A DNA stretch of 64,000 bases from Pseudomonas fluorescens (GTDB taxonomy: Bacteria > Pseudomonadota > Gammaproteobacteria > Pseudomonadales > Pseudomonadaceae), in NCBI RefSeq assembly GCF_900636825.1, contig NZ_LR134318.1:1273501-1337500 (forward strand). Reading direction: 5' to 3'. Below the pieces are notes generated by a model, which ran no database searches, had not been told where the DNA came from, and saw nothing but the letters and a program-made list of their open reading frames with translations. Positions 27,802-44,035 of the stretch are shown here, piece by piece. Both the position numbers and the translations under genes were made by a program. Each line of letters starts with the position of its first letter. Position 1 is the first letter of the stretch.

Positions 27802-28574
27802 GTTTGATTGACCCTCGCGCAATCATCGATCCGTCGGCCGTTCTGGCTGACGGCGTCGAGGTCGGCCCGTGGTCGATCATCGGCGCAGGTGTGGAAATCG
27901 GCGAGGGTACCGTGATCGGGCCGCATGTGATCCTCAAGGGCCCGACCCGCATCGGCAAGCACAATCGCATCTACCAGTTTTCCTCGGTAGGCGAAGACAC
28001 GCCCGATCTGAAATACAAAGGTGAAGAAACCCGTCTGGTCATTGGTGACCACAACGTCATCCGTGAAGGCGTGACCATTCACCGCGGCACTGTGCAGGAC
28101 CGTTCGGAAACGACGCTGGGCGATCACAACCTGATCATGGCCTATGCGCATATCGGTCACGACAGCGTCATCGGCAACCACTGCATTCTGGTCAATAACA
28201 CGGCGTTGGCCGGGCATGTGCACGTTGATGACTGGGCGATTCTTTCCGGCTTCACACTGGTGCACCAGTATTGCCACATTGGCGCTCACAGCTTTTCCGG
28301 CATGGGCACCGCGATCGGCAAGGATGTTCCGGCGTTCGTCACCGTGTTCGGCAACCCTGCCGAAGCGCGCAGCATGAACTTCGAGGGCATGCGCCGTCGC
28401 GGTTTCAGCGAAGACGCGATCCACACCCTGCGTCGTGCGTATAAAACTGTCTATCGTCAAGGGCTGACGGTCGAACAGGCGCTGGCTGAACTGGCCGAAT
28501 CGGCTGCACAGTTTCCGGAAGTCGCGATATTCCGCGACTCCATTCAGTCGTCGACTCGCGGCATCACCCGCTGA
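27798..28574 (+). CDS. lpxA: UDP-N-acetylglucosamine acyltransferase LpxA
   Basis: First lipid A step: 3-O-acylation of UDP-GlcNAc from 3-hydroxyacyl-ACP. The protein is 258 residues with a beta-helix of hexapeptide repeats from residue 1 to about 185. The catalytic His lies in [20 protein letters not shown], and the helical C-terminal part includes [18 protein letters not shown]. Pseudomonas LpxA enzymes are known to prefer C10 chains; the ruler residue was not assigned here. Confidence 0.95.
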   Translation: MSLIDPRAIIDPSAVLADGVEVGPWSIIGAGVEIGEGTVIGPHVILKGPTRIGKHNRIYQFSSVGEDTPDLKYKGEETRLVIGDHNVIREGVTIHRGTVQDRSETTLGDHNLIMAYAHIGHDSVIGNHCILVNNTALAGHVHVDDWAILSGFTLVHQYCHIGAHSFSGMGTAIGKDVPAFVTVFGNPAEARSMNFEGMRRRGFSEDAIHTLRRAYKTVYRQGLTVEQALAELAESAAQFPEVAIFRDSIQSSTRGITR

Positions 28575-28576
28575 TC

Positions 28577-29707
28577 ATGGCCAGTTTGCGTATTGCGCTG
28601 GTGGCGGGTGAAGCTTCCGGTGACATTCTCGGCGCCGGTCTCATGCGCGCGCTCAAGGCCCAACACCCCTCGATCGAGTTCATCGGTGTCGGCGGTCCGT
28701 TGATGCAGGATGAAGGCTTGACGTCGTACTTTCCGATGGAGCGTTTGTCGGTCATGGGGCTGGTGGAGGTTCTTGGGCGCCTTCGCGAGTTGCTCAAGCG
28801 TCGCAAAGACCTGATCGCCACATTGATCGCTGCCAAACCGGATGTGTTCATCGGGATCGATGCGCCTGATTTCAACCTCAATATCGAACTCAAGCTGCGT
28901 CAGGCCGGGATCAAGACCGTGCATTACGTCAGCCCGTCGGTGTGGGCGTGGCGGCAGAAGCGCGTACTGAAGATCCGCGAAGGCTGCGATCTGATGTTGA
29001 CGCTGCTGCCGTTCGAAGCCAGATTTTACGAAGAGAAGGGCGTGCCGGTACGGTTTGTCGGTCACACGCTCGCCGATACCATTCCACTGGAAGCGGATCG
29101 CGCTGCTGCCCGCGCTGAACTGGGCTTGTCGGACGGGCCGCTGGTGGCATTGATGCCGGGCAGCCGTGGCGGTGAAGTCAGTCGCCTCGGCGCGCTGTTC
29201 CTCGATACTGCCGAGCGCTTGCGTGCGATGCGCCCGGGGCTGCGCTTTGTCATGCCTTGCGCCAACCCGGAGCGCCGTGCGCAGCTTGAACAGCTGCTTG
29301 CCGGGCGTGATCTGCCGGTGACGTTGCTCGATGGTCAATCGCATCTGGCGCTGGCGGCGTGCAACGCAGTATTGATCGCTTCCGGCACTGCGACTCTGGA
29401 AGCGCTGCTGTACAAGCGGCCGATGGTGGTGGCTTATCGTCTGGCGCCGCTGACGTTCTGGATTCTCAAACGCATGGTCAAGAGCCCGTACGTGTCGTTG
29501 CCGAACCTGCTGGCCCAGCGCCTGCTGGTGCCAGAATTGTTGCAGGACGATGCGACGGTCGAAGCCCTCGCGCAAACCCTGTCGCCGCTGATCGAAGGCG
29601 GCGAAGAGCAGACGCGCGGCTTCGACGAGATCCACCGCACGCTGCGACGGGATGCTTCCAATCAGGCGGCGGACGCCGTCCTTAACCTGATCGGTCAAAC
29701 GCGATGA
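28577..29707 (+). CDS. lpxB: Lipid A disaccharide synthase LpxB
   Basis: GT19 glycosyltransferase joining UDP-2,3-diacylglucosamine and lipid X. The 376 residues begin with the family motif [19 protein letters not shown]. Others are [25 protein letters not shown] and [15 protein letters not shown], with [19 protein letters not shown] in the donor-binding half. It starts 2 bp after lpxA and overlaps rnhB by 4 bp. Confidence 0.95.
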   Translation: MASLRIALVAGEASGDILGAGLMRALKAQHPSIEFIGVGGPLMQDEGLTSYFPMERLSVMGLVEVLGRLRELLKRRKDLIATLIAAKPDVFIGIDAPDFNLNIELKLRQAGIKTVHYVSPSVWAWRQKRVLKIREGCDLMLTLLPFEARFYEEKGVPVRFVGHTLADTIPLEADRAAARAELGLSDGPLVALMPGSRGGEVSRLGALFLDTAERLRAMRPGLRFVMPCANPERRAQLEQLLAGRDLPVTLLDGQSHLALAACNAVLIASGTATLEALLYKRPMVVAYRLAPLTFWILKRMVKSPYVSLPNLLAQRLLVPELLQDDATVEALAQTLSPLIEGGEEQTRGFDEIHRTLRRDASNQAADAVLNLIGQTR

Positions 29708-30345
29708 GCAAAACAACGATGCAAATGGGCTTGGATTTCACCCTCGTCGCCGAAGTCGAAGAACTGGTCGCCGGCGTCGACGAAGTCGGTCGTGGCCCCT
29801 TGTGCGGCGCGGTTGTAACGGCGGCGGTCATCCTCGATCCAAACCGACCGATCCTCGGTCTCGACGATTCGAAGAAACTCACCGAAGCCAAGCGCGAAAA
29901 ACTCTATGACGAGATCATCGAGAAATCCCTGAGCTGGTGTATCGCCCGTGCCGAAGTCGAAGAAATCGACGAGCTGAACATCCTTCACGCGACCATGCTC
30001 GCCATGCAGCGCGCGGTTGCCGGCCTGCACATTCAGCCAAAACTGGCGATGATCGATGGCAATCGCTGCCCGCATTTGCCGATGCGCGCCGAGGCCGTGA
30101 TTCAGGGTGACGGCAAGGTGCCGGCGATTGCCGCGGCGTCGATTCTGGCCAAGGTCAGCCGCGATCGCGAGATGGCGGCGTTCGAACTGATCTATCCGGG
30201 CTACGGCATCGGAGGCCATAAAGGCTATCCGACGCCCGTTCATCTGGAAGCGCTGGCGCGGCTCGGCCCGACGCCGATTCACCGCCGCTCGTTCGCCCCG
30301 GTACGCCTGGCTTACGAAGCGCTGGAAAGCCTGGCGCAGGTTTAG
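29704..30345 (+). CDS. rnhB: Ribonuclease HII
   Basis: Cuts RNA in RNA-DNA hybrids and at single embedded ribonucleotides. The 213-residue protein has the catalytic Asp-Glu in [14 protein letters not shown], the third Asp in MIDGNRCP, and [28 protein letters not shown] is the conserved C-terminal part. It overlaps lpxB (ATGA), the usual gammaproteobacterial order lpxB-rnhB-dnaE. Confidence 0.95.
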   Translation: MSKTTMQMGLDFTLVAEVEELVAGVDEVGRGPLCGAVVTAAVILDPNRPILGLDDSKKLTEAKREKLYDEIIEKSLSWCIARAEVEEIDELNILHATMLAMQRAVAGLHIQPKLAMIDGNRCPHLPMRAEAVIQGDGKVPAIAAASILAKVSRDREMAAFELIYPGYGIGGHKGYPTPVHLEALARLGPTPIHRRSFAPVRLAYEALESLAQV

Positions 30346-30367
30346 TCGCAAGGCTGATGTTTTATTC

Positions 30368-30391
30368 AAGGCCCGGTACAATCCGGGCCTT
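30368..30391 (+). terminator. Hairpin between rnhB and dnaE
   Basis: AAGGCCCGG and CCGGGCCTT form a perfect 9-bp stem with a TACAAT loop, followed by TGTTGTCTCT. The T-run is imperfect, so it may be a weak terminator or only an RNA hairpin. Confidence 0.5.
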
Positions 30392-30421
30392 GTTGTCTCT
30401 CTGTAACTGGACAGGATCACT

Positions 30422-33400
30422 ATGCCGGCTTCATTCGTTCATCTACGCCTGCACACTGAATACTCCCTGGTCGACGGGCTGGTGCGGATCAAGCCGCTGG
30501 TCAAGGCGCTGGCCGGCATGAACATGCCGGCGGTCGCGGTCACCGATCAGAACAACATGTGTTCCCTGGTCAAGTTCTATAAAAACGCCATGGGCGCAGG
30601 CATCAAGCCGATCTGCGGCGCCGACCTGTGGCTGTCGAACAAGGATCCGGATGCGCCGTTGAGCCGGATCAGCCTGTTGGTGATGAATGCCAAAGGCTAT
30701 CGCAACCTCACCGAGTTGATTTCCCGCGGCTTCATCGAAGGCCAGCGCAACGGCATGGTCATTGTCGAGCGCGAGTGGGTGGCCGAAGCCAACGAAGGCC
30801 TGATCATGTTGTCCGCCGCCAAAGAAGGCGAGATCGGCATGGCGATGATTGGCGGCAATCCGGCCGAAGCCGAAGCCCTGGCACGCGCCTGGATGGCGGT
30901 ATTCCCGAATCGGTTCTACCTGGAAATCCAGCGCACCAACCGCCCTAACGATGAAGAGCAACTGCACGGCGCCGTAGCTTTGGCTGACAAGCTCGGCGCG
31001 CCGCTGGTCGCGACCAACGATGTGCGGTTCATCAAGCAGGAAGACTTCGCCGCCCACGAAACCCGCGTTTGCATCGGTGAGGGGCGGGCCCTCGACGATC
31101 CGCGGCGTTCGAAGAATTACAGCGATCAGCAATACCTCAAAAGCGCCGAGGAAATGATCGAGCTGTTCAGCGATATTCCCGACGCAATCGAAAACACCAT
31201 CGAGATCGCCAAGCGCTGCAACATCGATGTGAAACTGGGCACGCACTTCTTGCCCAACTTCCCGATTCCCGATGGCATGACCATCGACGAATATTTCCGC
31301 AAGGTTTCCTTCGAAGGTCTGGAAGAACGTCTGGCGGTGCTGTTGCCCAAGGACACCACCGAAGACTACGAAGCCAAGCGTCAGGTCTATGTTGATCGCC
31401 TGAATTTCGAGCTGGATATCATCATCCAGATGGGGTTCCCCGGTTACTTCCTGATCGTGATGGACTTTATCCAGTGGGCGAAGAACAACGGCGTACCGGT
31501 CGGTCCGGGCCGTGGGTCGGGTGCCGGTTCGCTGGTGGCCTATGTACAGAAGATCACCGACCTCGACCCGTTGGAATACGACCTGCTGTTCGAACGTTTC
31601 CTTAACCCGGAACGGGTCTCGATGCCCGACTTCGACGTCGACTTCTGCATGGATGGCCGTGACCGGGTCATTGACTACGTGGCCGAGAAGTACGGGCGCA
31701 ACGCGGTGAGCCAGATCATCACCTTCGGTTCCATGGCCGCCAAGGCTGTGGTCCGCGACGTGGCGCGGGTGCAAGGCAAGTCCTACGGGCTGGCGGATCG
31801 TCTGTCGAAGATGATTCCGTTCGAAGTCGGCATGACCCTGGAAAAAGCCTACGAGCAGGAAGAGATCCTGCGGGACTTCATCAAGGTCGATGAAGAGGCG
31901 GCGGAAATCTGGGAGATGGCGCGCAAGCTCGAAGGCGTCGTGCGTAACGTCGGTAAACACGCCGGTGGCGTGGTGATCGCCCCGACCAAGCTGACCGACT
32001 TCTCGCCGATCTACTGCGACGAGGCCGGTGACGGCCTGGTGACCCAGTTCGACAAGGACGATGTCGAGGCCGCCGGTCTGGTGAAATTCGACTTCCTCGG
32101 CCTGCGCACCCTGACGATCATCGATTGGGCGTTGAAGACCATCAACCGTGATCGCGCCAAGGTTGACGAGCCGCCGCTGGATATCGCTTTCATTCCTCTG
32201 GATGACAAGCCGACTTATCAGTTGCTGCAAAAGGCCGAAACCACGGCGGTGTTCCAGCTTGAATCCCGCGGCATGAAAGAGCTGATCAAAAAGCTCAAGC
32301 CCGACTGCCTGGAAGACTTGATCGCACTGGTGGCGTTGTTCCGTCCGGGCCCGCTGCAGTCGGGCATGGTGGACGACTTCATCAACCGTAAGCACGGTCG
32401 CGCCGAACTGGCCTATCCGCACTCGGATTATCAGTACGAAGGCCTCAAACCGGTATTGGCACCGACCTACGGCATCATCCTGTATCAGGAACAGGTGATG
32501 CAGATTGCCCAGGTCATGGCGGGCTACACCCTCGGCGGCGCGGACATGCTGCGTCGGGCGATGGGTAAGAAAAAGCCCGAAGAAATGGCCAAGCAGCGCG
32601 GCGGTTTCATTGAAGGTTGCGCCACCAACGGCATCGATGCCGACTTGGCCGGTAACATTTTCGACCTGGTGGAAAAATTCGCCGGTTACGGCTTCAACAA
32701 ATCCCACTCCGCTGCTTACGGTCTGGTGTCATATCAGACGGCTTGGCTGAAAGCGCATTACCCGGCGCCGTTCATGGCCGCGGTACTCTCGGCGGACATG
32801 CACAACACCGACAAGGTCGTGACCTTGATCGAAGAAGTGCGGACGATGAAGCTGCGCCTCGACGCGCCGGACGTGAACACTTCGGAGTTCAAGTTCACGG
32901 TGAACGACGACGGCCGCATCGTCTACGGCCTCGGCGCGATCAAAGGCGTCGGTGAAGGCCCGGTTGAAGCGATCACCGAAGCGCGACAGGAAGGTCCGTT
33001 CAAGGACCTGTTCGATTTCTGCGCTCGAGTCGACCTCAAACGCATCAACAAGCGCACGCTGGATGGTCTGATTCGCAGCGGCGCGCTTGATCGTCTCGGT
33101 CCGTATTTCCACGACGAACAAAAAGCCTATCAAGCCAACATCGATCGCAACCGCGCCGTGCTGCTGGCGGCGATGGAGGAAGCGATCAAAGCTGCGGAGC
33201 AGACCGCGCGCACCCACGATTCCGGTCACGCCGATCTGTTTGGTGGCTTGTTCGTCGAGGAAGATGCCGACGTTTACGCGTCCCATCGCAAGGCCAAAGA
33301 GCTGACCCTCAAGGAGCGTCTCAAAGGTGAAAAAGACACCTTGGGCCTGTACCTGACCGGTCACCCGATTGACGAATACGAAGGCGAGATTCGCCGCTTC

Positions 33401-33943
33401 GCCCGTCAGCGCATCATCGACCTGAAACCAGCCCGCGACACACAGACCGTGGCCGGGATGATCATTGCCCTGCGCGTGATGAAGAACAAAAAGGGCGACA
33501 AGATGGGCTTCATCACCCTCGACGACCGCTCGGGGCGGATCGAGGCGTCGCTGTTTGCCGATGCGTTCCATTCGGCGCAATCGCTGCTGCAGACCGATGC
33601 AATGGTCGTGGTCGAAGGCGAAGTCAGCAACGACGATTTCTCCGGTGGCCTGCGCCTGCGGGTCAAGCGCGTGATGAGCATGGAAGATGCGCGCACCAAT
33701 CTGGCGGAAAGCCTGCGCCTGAAGCTGCAAACCCGGGATCTGAAAGGCGATCAGCTACGCTGGTTGGGGGATCTGCTAAAGCGCCATCGCGGCGCGTGCC
33801 CGATCACCATGGAATACACCAGCCCGGATGCGAAGACCTTGCTGCAGTTCGGCGAGACGTGGCGGATCGACCCGGCCGATGCCTTGATTCAGGCACTGCG
33901 TGACCAGTTCGGGCGAGACAACGTCTTCCTCCAATACCGTTGA
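30422..33943 (+). CDS. dnaE: DNA polymerase III subunit alpha
   Basis: Catalytic subunit of the replicative polymerase, 1173 residues. The N-terminal PHP domain starts [16 protein letters not shown]. The catalytic centre has [18 protein letters not shown] with the Asp pair, [12 protein letters not shown] precedes it, and [11 protein letters not shown] lies in the fingers. An OB-fold near the C-terminus begins about [26 protein letters not shown] precedes the ATG. accA follows after 139 bp. Confidence 0.97.
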   Translation: MPASFVHLRLHTEYSLVDGLVRIKPLVKALAGMNMPAVAVTDQNNMCSLVKFYKNAMGAGIKPICGADLWLSNKDPDAPLSRISLLVMNAKGYRNLTELISRGFIEGQRNGMVIVEREWVAEANEGLIMLSAAKEGEIGMAMIGGNPAEAEALARAWMAVFPNRFYLEIQRTNRPNDEEQLHGAVALADKLGAPLVATNDVRFIKQEDFAAHETRVCIGEGRALDDPRRSKNYSDQQYLKSAEEMIELFSDIPDAIENTIEIAKRCNIDVKLGTHFLPNFPIPDGMTIDEYFRKVSFEGLEERLAVLLPKDTTEDYEAKRQVYVDRLNFELDIIIQMGFPGYFLIVMDFIQWAKNNGVPVGPGRGSGAGSLVAYVQKITDLDPLEYDLLFERFLNPERVSMPDFDVDFCMDGRDRVIDYVAEKYGRNAVSQIITFGSMAAKAVVRDVARVQGKSYGLADRLSKMIPFEVGMTLEKAYEQEEILRDFIKVDEEAAEIWEMARKLEGVVRNVGKHAGGVVIAPTKLTDFSPIYCDEAGDGLVTQFDKDDVEAAGLVKFDFLGLRTLTIIDWALKTINRDRAKVDEPPLDIAFIPLDDKPTYQLLQKAETTAVFQLESRGMKELIKKLKPDCLEDLIALVALFRPGPLQSGMVDDFINRKHGRAELAYPHSDYQYEGLKPVLAPTYGIILYQEQVMQIAQVMAGYTLGGADMLRRAMGKKKPEEMAKQRGGFIEGCATNGIDADLAGNIFDLVEKFAGYGFNKSHSAAYGLVSYQTAWLKAHYPAPFMAAVLSADMHNTDKVVTLIEEVRTMKLRLDAPDVNTSEFKFTVNDDGRIVYGLGAIKGVGEGPVEAITEARQEGPFKDLFDFCARVDLKRINKRTLDGLIRSGALDRLGPYFHDEQKAYQANIDRNRAVLLAAMEEAIKAAEQTARTHDSGHADLFGGLFVEEDADVYASHRKAKELTLKERLKGEKDTLGLYLTGHPIDEYEGEIRRFARQRIIDLKPARDTQTVAGMIIALRVMKNKKGDKMGFITLDDRSGRIEASLFADAFHSAQSLLQTDAMVVVEGEVSNDDFSGGLRLRVKRVMSMEDARTNLAESLRLKLQTRDLKGDQLRWLGDLLKRHRGACPITMEYTSPDAKTLLQFGETWRIDPADALIQALRDQFGRDNVFLQYR

Positions 33944-34082
33944 CCGGCGAGCGCCATCATGGCGCTTGCCCGAAACCTGAATTTTTAATCTCGACCTCAG
34001 CGCGCCTCTCCCTTAAGGTAGGGCGCGAATAGACAACCGGCCGGCCCAAGCTCATTTGGGACACGACCCAAGACGGACGCCT

Positions 34083-35030
34083 ATGAACCCGAATTTTCTA
34101 GATTTCGAACAGCCGATCGCCGACCTGCAAGCCAAGATCGAAGAGTTGCGCTTGGTCGGTAATGACAATTCGCTGAATATCGGCGATGAGATCTCCCGCC
34201 TGCAGGACAAGAGCAAAACGCTGACCGAGGACATCTTCGGCAAGCTGACCAGCTGGCAGATCGCACGCCTGGCGCGTCACCCGAAACGCCCGTACACCCT
34301 GGACTACATCGAACATATCTTCACCGAGTTCGACGAGTTGCATGGCGACCGTCACTTCTCCGACGACGCTGCCATTGTTGGCGGCATCGCGCGTCTGGAA
34401 GACCAGCCGGTGATGATCATCGGTCATCAGAAGGGCCGTGAAGTGCGCGAAAAAGTTCGCCGCAATTTCGGCATGCCGCGTCCGGAAGGCTATCGCAAGG
34501 CCTGCCGTCTGATGGAAATGGCCGAACGCTTCAAAATGCCAATTCTGACCTTCATCGATACTCCGGGAGCCTATCCGGGTATCGACGCTGAAGAGCGCAA
34601 CCAGAGCGAAGCGATCGCCTGGAACCTGCGCGTGATGTCGCGTCTGAAGACGCCGATCATCGCCACCGTGATCGGTGAAGGTGGTTCCGGCGGCGCACTC
34701 GCCATCGGCGTGTGCGATCAACTGAACATGTTGCAGTACTCGACCTATGCGGTTATCTCGCCGGAAGGTTGCGCGTCGATCCTGTGGAAAACCGCGGAAA
34801 AAGCACCGGATGCCGCTGAAGCGATGGGTATCACCGCCGAGCGTTTGAAGGGCTTGGGCATCGTCGACAAAGTGATCGGCGAGCCTTTGGGCGGCGCCCA
34901 CCGCGACCCGGCCGCTGCCGCTGCTTCGATCCGTGCCGAACTGAGTTCGCAACTGGCGATGCTCAAGCAGTTTGATAACGAAGCGCTGCTCAAGCGCCGT
35001 TATGATCGCCTGATGAGCTACGGTCTCTAA
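34083..35030 (+). CDS. accA: Acetyl-CoA carboxylase carboxyltransferase subunit alpha
   Basis: With AccD it transfers the carboxyl from biotin to acetyl-CoA, forming malonyl-CoA. The 315-residue protein opens [21 protein letters not shown]. It carries the crotonase-like motifs [32 protein letters not shown] and [13 protein letters not shown] chose the ATG at 34083, the family start; an in-frame ATG at 34056 would add nine residues. Confidence 0.96.
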   Translation: MNPNFLDFEQPIADLQAKIEELRLVGNDNSLNIGDEISRLQDKSKTLTEDIFGKLTSWQIARLARHPKRPYTLDYIEHIFTEFDELHGDRHFSDDAAIVGGIARLEDQPVMIIGHQKGREVREKVRRNFGMPRPEGYRKACRLMEMAERFKMPILTFIDTPGAYPGIDAEERNQSEAIAWNLRVMSRLKTPIIATVIGEGGSGGALAIGVCDQLNMLQYSTYAVISPEGCASILWKTAEKAPDAAEAMGITAERLKGLGIVDKVIGEPLGGAHRDPAAAAASIRAELSSQLAMLKQFDNEALLKRRYDRLMSYGL

Positions 35031-35046
35031 GTCGAACGCAGTACCC

Positions 35047-35114
35047 CTGTAGGAGCTGCCGAAGGCTGCGATCTTTCAAGATCAAAAGATCGCAGCCTTC
35101 GGCAGCTCCTACAG
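35047..35114. repeat. REP palindrome pair between accA and tilS
   Basis: CTGTAGGAGCTGCCGAAGG and its exact inverse CCTTCGGCAGCTCCTACAG surround GCTGCGATCTTTCAAGATCAAAAGATCGCAG. It is the most symmetrical copy of the family in the window. Confidence 0.92.
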
Positions 35115-35138
35115 GATCCTTGAGAAGCGACCCTCTCC

Positions 35139-36467
35139 ATGAATTCTTCGAAGCGTGATTTGCCATCCCGTCTTCTGCTGAACCTTGAGCCCTGGCGCGA
35201 CGCCGCTCACTGGCGCATCGCCTTCTCCGGCGGCCTCGATTCCACCGTCCTTCTGCATCTGCTCGCCACCCTGGCGAAAACCGAATCCTTCCCTGCGCTA
35301 AGCGCAATCCACATTCACCACGGCCTTCAAGCGGTGGCGGACGCATGGCCGCAGCATTGCCAGATTATCTGTGATGCGCTGGGTATCGCGTTACAAGTTG
35401 AGCAGGTGACGGTGCAAAAGGGCGCGAGCCTGGAGCGGGCGGCACGGGATGCGCGTTATGCGGTGTTTAGTGCGCTGACCGAAAGCAATGACGTGCTGCT
35501 GACCGGCCAGCATCGTGACGATCAAGCGGAAACCCTGTTGTTCCGGTTGATGCGCGGCGCCGGTGTGCGCGGTTTGTCAGGCATTCCTGCGCAACGTCCC
35601 GTGGGGCAGGGGATTCTGGTTCGCCCGTTGCTGGACTTTTCGCGGGCCGAGCTGGAGGCGTACGCCAACGCCCACGAACTGACCTGGGTCGAAGATCCGT
35701 CGAACCAGAATCGGCATTTCTCACGCAATTATCTCCGCCATCAAGTCATACCGATGCTCACCCAGCGCTGGCCGCAGGCGCAGGCCAGCATGGCGCGCAC
35801 GGCTGCGCATCTGCGTGAGGCGCAAGGCCTGCTTGATGAGCTGGCGCAGATCGATCTCGCACAAGCTGAAACGGTCCATGAATTCGCTTGGCTGGGCGTC
35901 CCATCACTTGCGTTAGCGCCGTTGGCTGCAATATCTGACGCACGCCAGCGAAATTCCCTTAGCCACTGGCTCGAACCGTTGACCAGTCTGCCAGATGCTG
36001 ACCATTGGTCGGGTTGGATCAACCTGCGCGATGCCACCACCGATGCCTCACCGATCTGGCGTCTGGCCGATGGCGAATTGCACCGCGGCGCCGGTCGCGT
36101 CTGGTGGCTCAGCGCCGACTGGCTGCAAGCGCCGGTCATCGGCGTCGAGTGGCTGAGGCCATCGTCAGCGCTACGCTTGCCCGGCAACGGACATGTCAGG
36201 TTCAGCGGGCCGACGCCTTCGGGGCCGTTGCGCATTGGCTATCGGCAGGGCGGTGAAGTCATGCACCTGGCCGATCGTGGCCATCGCGATCTCAAACGCC
36301 TGCTCAATGAGCGTGGTGTGCCAGGTTTTGTGCGTGGCAGATTGCCGCTGCTGTTTCGTGGTGAAGAATTGCTCGCGGTGGCGAACCTGTCGGGTCTTGA
36401 TGGTCAGATGGATGCAGGCTGGACATTGCACTGGCAGCCAACAGACGAAGATCAAGGTTTGAGATGA
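35139..36467 (+). CDS. tilS: tRNA(Ile)-lysidine synthase
   Basis: Converts C34 of the CAU-anticodon tRNA(Ile) to lysidine with ATP and lysine, changing its codon from AUG to AUA. The 442 residues hold the N-type ATP pyrophosphatase P-loop IAFSGGLDSTVLLHLL, HIHHGLQAVAD, TGQHRDDQAETLLFRLMRG and the C-terminal tRNA-binding domain (DRGHRDLKRLLNERGVP). The gap to pyrG (36468-36741) shows no further gene. Confidence 0.94.
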   Translation: MNSSKRDLPSRLLLNLEPWRDAAHWRIAFSGGLDSTVLLHLLATLAKTESFPALSAIHIHHGLQAVADAWPQHCQIICDALGIALQVEQVTVQKGASLERAARDARYAVFSALTESNDVLLTGQHRDDQAETLLFRLMRGAGVRGLSGIPAQRPVGQGILVRPLLDFSRAELEAYANAHELTWVEDPSNQNRHFSRNYLRHQVIPMLTQRWPQAQASMARTAAHLREAQGLLDELAQIDLAQAETVHEFAWLGVPSLALAPLAAISDARQRNSLSHWLEPLTSLPDADHWSGWINLRDATTDASPIWRLADGELHRGAGRVWWLSADWLQAPVIGVEWLRPSSALRLPGNGHVRFSGPTPSGPLRIGYRQGGEVMHLADRGHRDLKRLLNERGVPGFVRGRLPLLFRGEELLAVANLSGLDGQMDAGWTLHWQPTDEDQGLR

Positions 36468-36720
36468 AAGGGGCATTCCGGTAGACTACGCTCCCTTCTT
36501 GATACAACTTCTGTGGATTCGCCTGAATTGCAGGAGTTGCCGATTACCAAGCAGTCTTTGCTGGGCGATTCCAAAAAATGTGTAGCGAGCAACGTACCGG
36601 TGTTTCATCTGCCGGTCTGTCCCAACGCGGCGGTTTTTTTGAAAGGTGCACTGTGATTAATGCAGGTGATCGGGGGCTTCGGCCTTCCTTCGCTTTCCCC
36701 GGCGGCTCGTACCGCTTTAA

Positions 36721-39224
<2,504 letters not shown>

Positions 39225-39242
39225 CGCTCGATTCTCCGGTAA

Positions 39243-40670
<1,428 letters not shown>

Positions 40671-40749
40671 TTCGTACCTGATGAAAGACACCGGATTGTG
40701 TCGAAAAAGTCGTGACAGCGATGGATTTGCCACTAATCTGATGCCTTAA

Positions 40750-40783
40750 GCACAAAGCCTGGATCTTTCCAGGCTTCGTGCTA
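40750..40783 (+). terminator. Hairpin between eno and ftsB
   Basis: GCACAAAGCCTGG pairs with CCAGGCTTCGTGC (one mismatch) around ATCTTT, 80 bases after the eno stop. The stem is strong but no T-run follows, so it is a terminator candidate only. Confidence 0.45.
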
Positions 40784-40839
40784 TCAGATGCTTCAAGTTT
40801 TCGCGTGGCTGTCTTTTTTCACTGGATACCTGATATTCG

Positions 40840-41118
40840 ATGCGCAGTCCTTACTGGTTGTTTCTCGTTTTGCTCTTGCTGCTGGCCGGTCTGCAGTACC
40901 GCCTGTGGGTGGGCAATGGCAGTCTGGCGCAGGTCGCCGAGCTGAATCAGCAGATTGCTGATCAGCACGCCGAGAACGAGGGTTTGCTTGAGCGCAACCG
41001 GGTGATGGACGCTGAAGTCAGCGAGCTGAAAAAAGGCATGGAAACCGTCGAAGAGCGGGCTCGTCACGAACTGGGCATGGTCAAGGACGGCGAAACCCTT
41101 TACCAGTTGGCCCAATGA
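40840..41118 (+). CDS. ftsB: Cell division protein FtsB
   Basis: Bitopic divisome protein that forms the FtsQBL complex. The 92 residues have a short cytoplasmic N-terminus, one membrane helix (WLFLVLLLLLAGLQYRLW, residues 5-22) and a periplasmic coiled coil (VAELNQQIADQHAENEGLLE). The stop overlaps ispD by 4 bp, the usual eno-ftsB-ispD order. Confidence 0.94.
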   Translation: MRSPYWLFLVLLLLLAGLQYRLWVGNGSLAQVAELNQQIADQHAENEGLLERNRVMDAEVSELKKGMETVEERARHELGMVKDGETLYQLAQ

Positions 41119-41822
41119 TTTTTTCCCTGCCGGCCTTCTGGGCCGTGATTCCTGCCGCGGGCGTCGGTGCCCGAATGGCCGCGGACCGTCCCAAGCAATA
41201 CTTGCAACTGGGCGGACGCACAATTCTCGAACACAGCCTCGGCTGTTTCCTCGATCATCCGAGCCTCAAGGGTTTGGTGGTCAGTCTTGCTGTCGATGAT
41301 CCCTATTGGCCTAACCTGGCCTGCGCTGCCGACTCGCGAATTCAGCGGGTCGAGGGCGGCGCCGAACGTTCGGCTTCGGTGCTCAACGCCTTGCTGCATT
41401 TGCATGCCCTAGGCGCCGCTGATGAAGATTGGGTGCTGGTGCACGACGCGGCCCGGCCGAATCTCAGTCGTGACGATCTCGACAAGTTGCTCGCTGAACT
41501 GGCTGATGACCCGGTGGGCGGTTTGCTCGCAGTGCCGGCGCGCGACACGTTGAAACGCGTCGATAAACACGGGCGAGTTGTTGAAACCGTGGATCGCAGC
41601 GTGATCTGGCAGGCGTATACGCCGCAGATGTTTCGTCTCGGCGCGTTGCATCGGGCGTTGGCGGACAGTTTGGTGGCGGATGCGGTGATAACCGATGAAG
41701 CGTCGGCGATGGAGTGGGCCGGTCTGGCACCGCGACTGATTGAGGGGAGGGCGGATAACCTCAAGGTGACCCGCCCGGAAGATCTGGAGTGGTTGCGCCA
41801 GCGTTGGGCTAACCGTCGCTAA
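41115..41822 (+). CDS. ispD: 2-C-methyl-D-erythritol 4-phosphate cytidylyltransferase
   Basis: Third MEP-pathway enzyme, making CDP-methylerythritol from CTP. The 235 residues have the nucleotidyltransferase motif VIPAAGVGARMAADRPKQYL, VLVHDAARPNLSRDD and VTRPEDLEWL near the end. ispF, which follows two steps later in the pathway, is 3.2 kb downstream; in many gammaproteobacteria the two are adjacent, so the LysR-adhC-fghA group looks like an insertion between them in the Pseudomonas lineage. The TAA stop overlaps the REP edge. Confidence 0.95.
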   Translation: MIFSLPAFWAVIPAAGVGARMAADRPKQYLQLGGRTILEHSLGCFLDHPSLKGLVVSLAVDDPYWPNLACAADSRIQRVEGGAERSASVLNALLHLHALGAADEDWVLVHDAARPNLSRDDLDKLLAELADDPVGGLLAVPARDTLKRVDKHGRVVETVDRSVIWQAYTPQMFRLGALHRALADSLVADAVITDEASAMEWAGLAPRLIEGRADNLKVTRPEDLEWLRQRWANRR

Positions 41823-41896
41823 AAGATCGCAGCCTTCGGCAGCTGTTACATGGGATCGCATTCCTTTGTAGGAGCTGCCGAAGGCTGCGATCTTTT
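41821..41896. repeat. REP pair in reversed arrangement between ispD and gfnR
   Basis: AAAAGATCGCAGCCTTCGGC comes first and TGTAGGAGCTGCCGAAGGC second, so the two units face the opposite way from the other copies (outer ends GATC, inner ends TACA). The left unit has GTTACA for CCTACA. It separates convergent ispD and the LysR gene. Confidence 0.9.
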
Positions 41897-41900
41897 GCTT

Positions 41901-42797
41901 TCAACCGCGATATTCCGGCCGCTCAGCCAATCCTTCCTTGAGATAATCCACCAACTTGCGCACCTTCGGCGATAAATGCCGCTGCTGCGGATACAGCGCC
42001 CACACTGCGGTATTTGGCGGTTGATGCGCTTCCAGCAAGGAAATCAACGCGCCGCTGTGCAGATGCTCCAGCACGTAATAGTCCGGCAGCTGGCACAACC
42101 CCACCCCCTGCAACGCCGCATCCAGCACCGCTTGCCCACTGTTGCAACGCCAGTTTCCCTGCACACGCTGGGAAAATTCCCGCCCGTTCTGTTCCAGTTG
42201 CCAGATGTCCGAACTGCCGATGAGGCAATTGTGCCTACTCAATTCCGACAAACTGTGCGGGCGTCCGTAGCGTTCCAGATAGGACGGCGAGGCGCACAGA
42301 TACATTCGCCGTGGCGCCAGGCGCGCAGCGACCAGACGAGAATCCTGTAACCGACCCAAGCGGATCGCCAGATCCAGACCTTCGTGCACCAGATCCAGCT
42401 GACGGTTGCTCAGCTCGATATCGATGCGCAGTTGCGGATAAAGCCCCATGAAACGCGTCACCAGCGGCACGATAAAACGCTCGCCGTACGCCACGGCGCA
42501 GGTCATGCGCAGCATGCCTTTCGGTTCACTGGCCAGGTCACCCACCGCACGTAAGGCTTCTTCGCGACCATCCTGCAAGCGCTGACAATGCTGCAAGAAC
42601 GTCTGCCCGGCCTCGGTCAGCGTCACCCGGCGAGTACTGCGATAGAGCAGGCGTGTCTGCAACCGCTCTTCGAGCCGTACGATTTGTCGACTGACGTGGG
42701 AGGAAGAAACCCCCAGACGCTCAGCGGCGGCAGTGAACTGGCTGCATTCGGCAACGGCGACGAACTCGTCGATGCCTTCCCAGCGGTTTTCGGACAT
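41901..42797 (-). CDS. gfnR: LysR-family regulator, probably GfnR of formaldehyde detoxification
   Basis: The protein has 298 residues. The N-terminal winged helix-turn-helix (residues 8-65) includes FTAAAERLGVSSSHVSRQIV and LEERLQTRLLYRSTRRV. The effector domain follows from about 95 (MLRMTCAVAYGERFIVPLV). It is divergent from adhC and matches the position of P. aeruginosa gfnR, the activator of glutathione-dependent formaldehyde detoxification. That context is the main ground for the name. It probably acts at the 116-bp shared promoter region. Confidence 0.8.
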   Translation of the reverse strand: MSENRWEGIDEFVAVAECSQFTAAAERLGVSSSHVSRQIVRLEERLQTRLLYRSTRRVTLTEAGQTFLQHCQRLQDGREEALRAVGDLASEPKGMLRMTCAVAYGERFIVPLVTRFMGLYPQLRIDIELSNRQLDLVHEGLDLAIRLGRLQDSRLVAARLAPRRMYLCASPSYLERYGRPHSLSELSRHNCLIGSSDIWQLEQNGREFSQRVQGNWRCNSGQAVLDAALQGVGLCQLPDYYVLEHLHSGALISLLEAHQPPNTAVWALYPQQRHLSPKVRKLVDYLKEGLAERPEYRG

Positions 42798-42801
42798 CAG
42801 G

Positions 42802-42850
42802 ATTATCCCTGTGGGGCAATAATGTTTTGCTTTCGTCCGGATTATTAATC
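42802..42850. promoter_or_regulatory. Candidate LysR operator sites between gfnR and adhC
   Basis: ATTAT-N12-ATAAT (42802-42823) and the palindrome GATTA-T-TAATC (42840-42850) lie in the divergent promoter region. The sequence GATTAT occurs in both, 39 bases apart. LysR regulators bind AT-rich dyads with a T-N11-A core; the assignment to GfnR is inference. Confidence 0.35.
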
Positions 42851-42862
42851 ACCAGACGCTGA

Positions 42863-44026
<1,164 letters not shown>

Positions 44027-44035
44027 CAGCAGCCC

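Noticed and set aside
30443..32707. A 754-codon open frame antisense to dnaE, and similar ones opposite pyrG (36808-38316), kdsA-eno (38886-40733) and the fibre genes (57974-60223)
   Set aside because: All are antisense to firmly identified genes, lack plausible ribosome sites and have low-complexity, motif-free translations.
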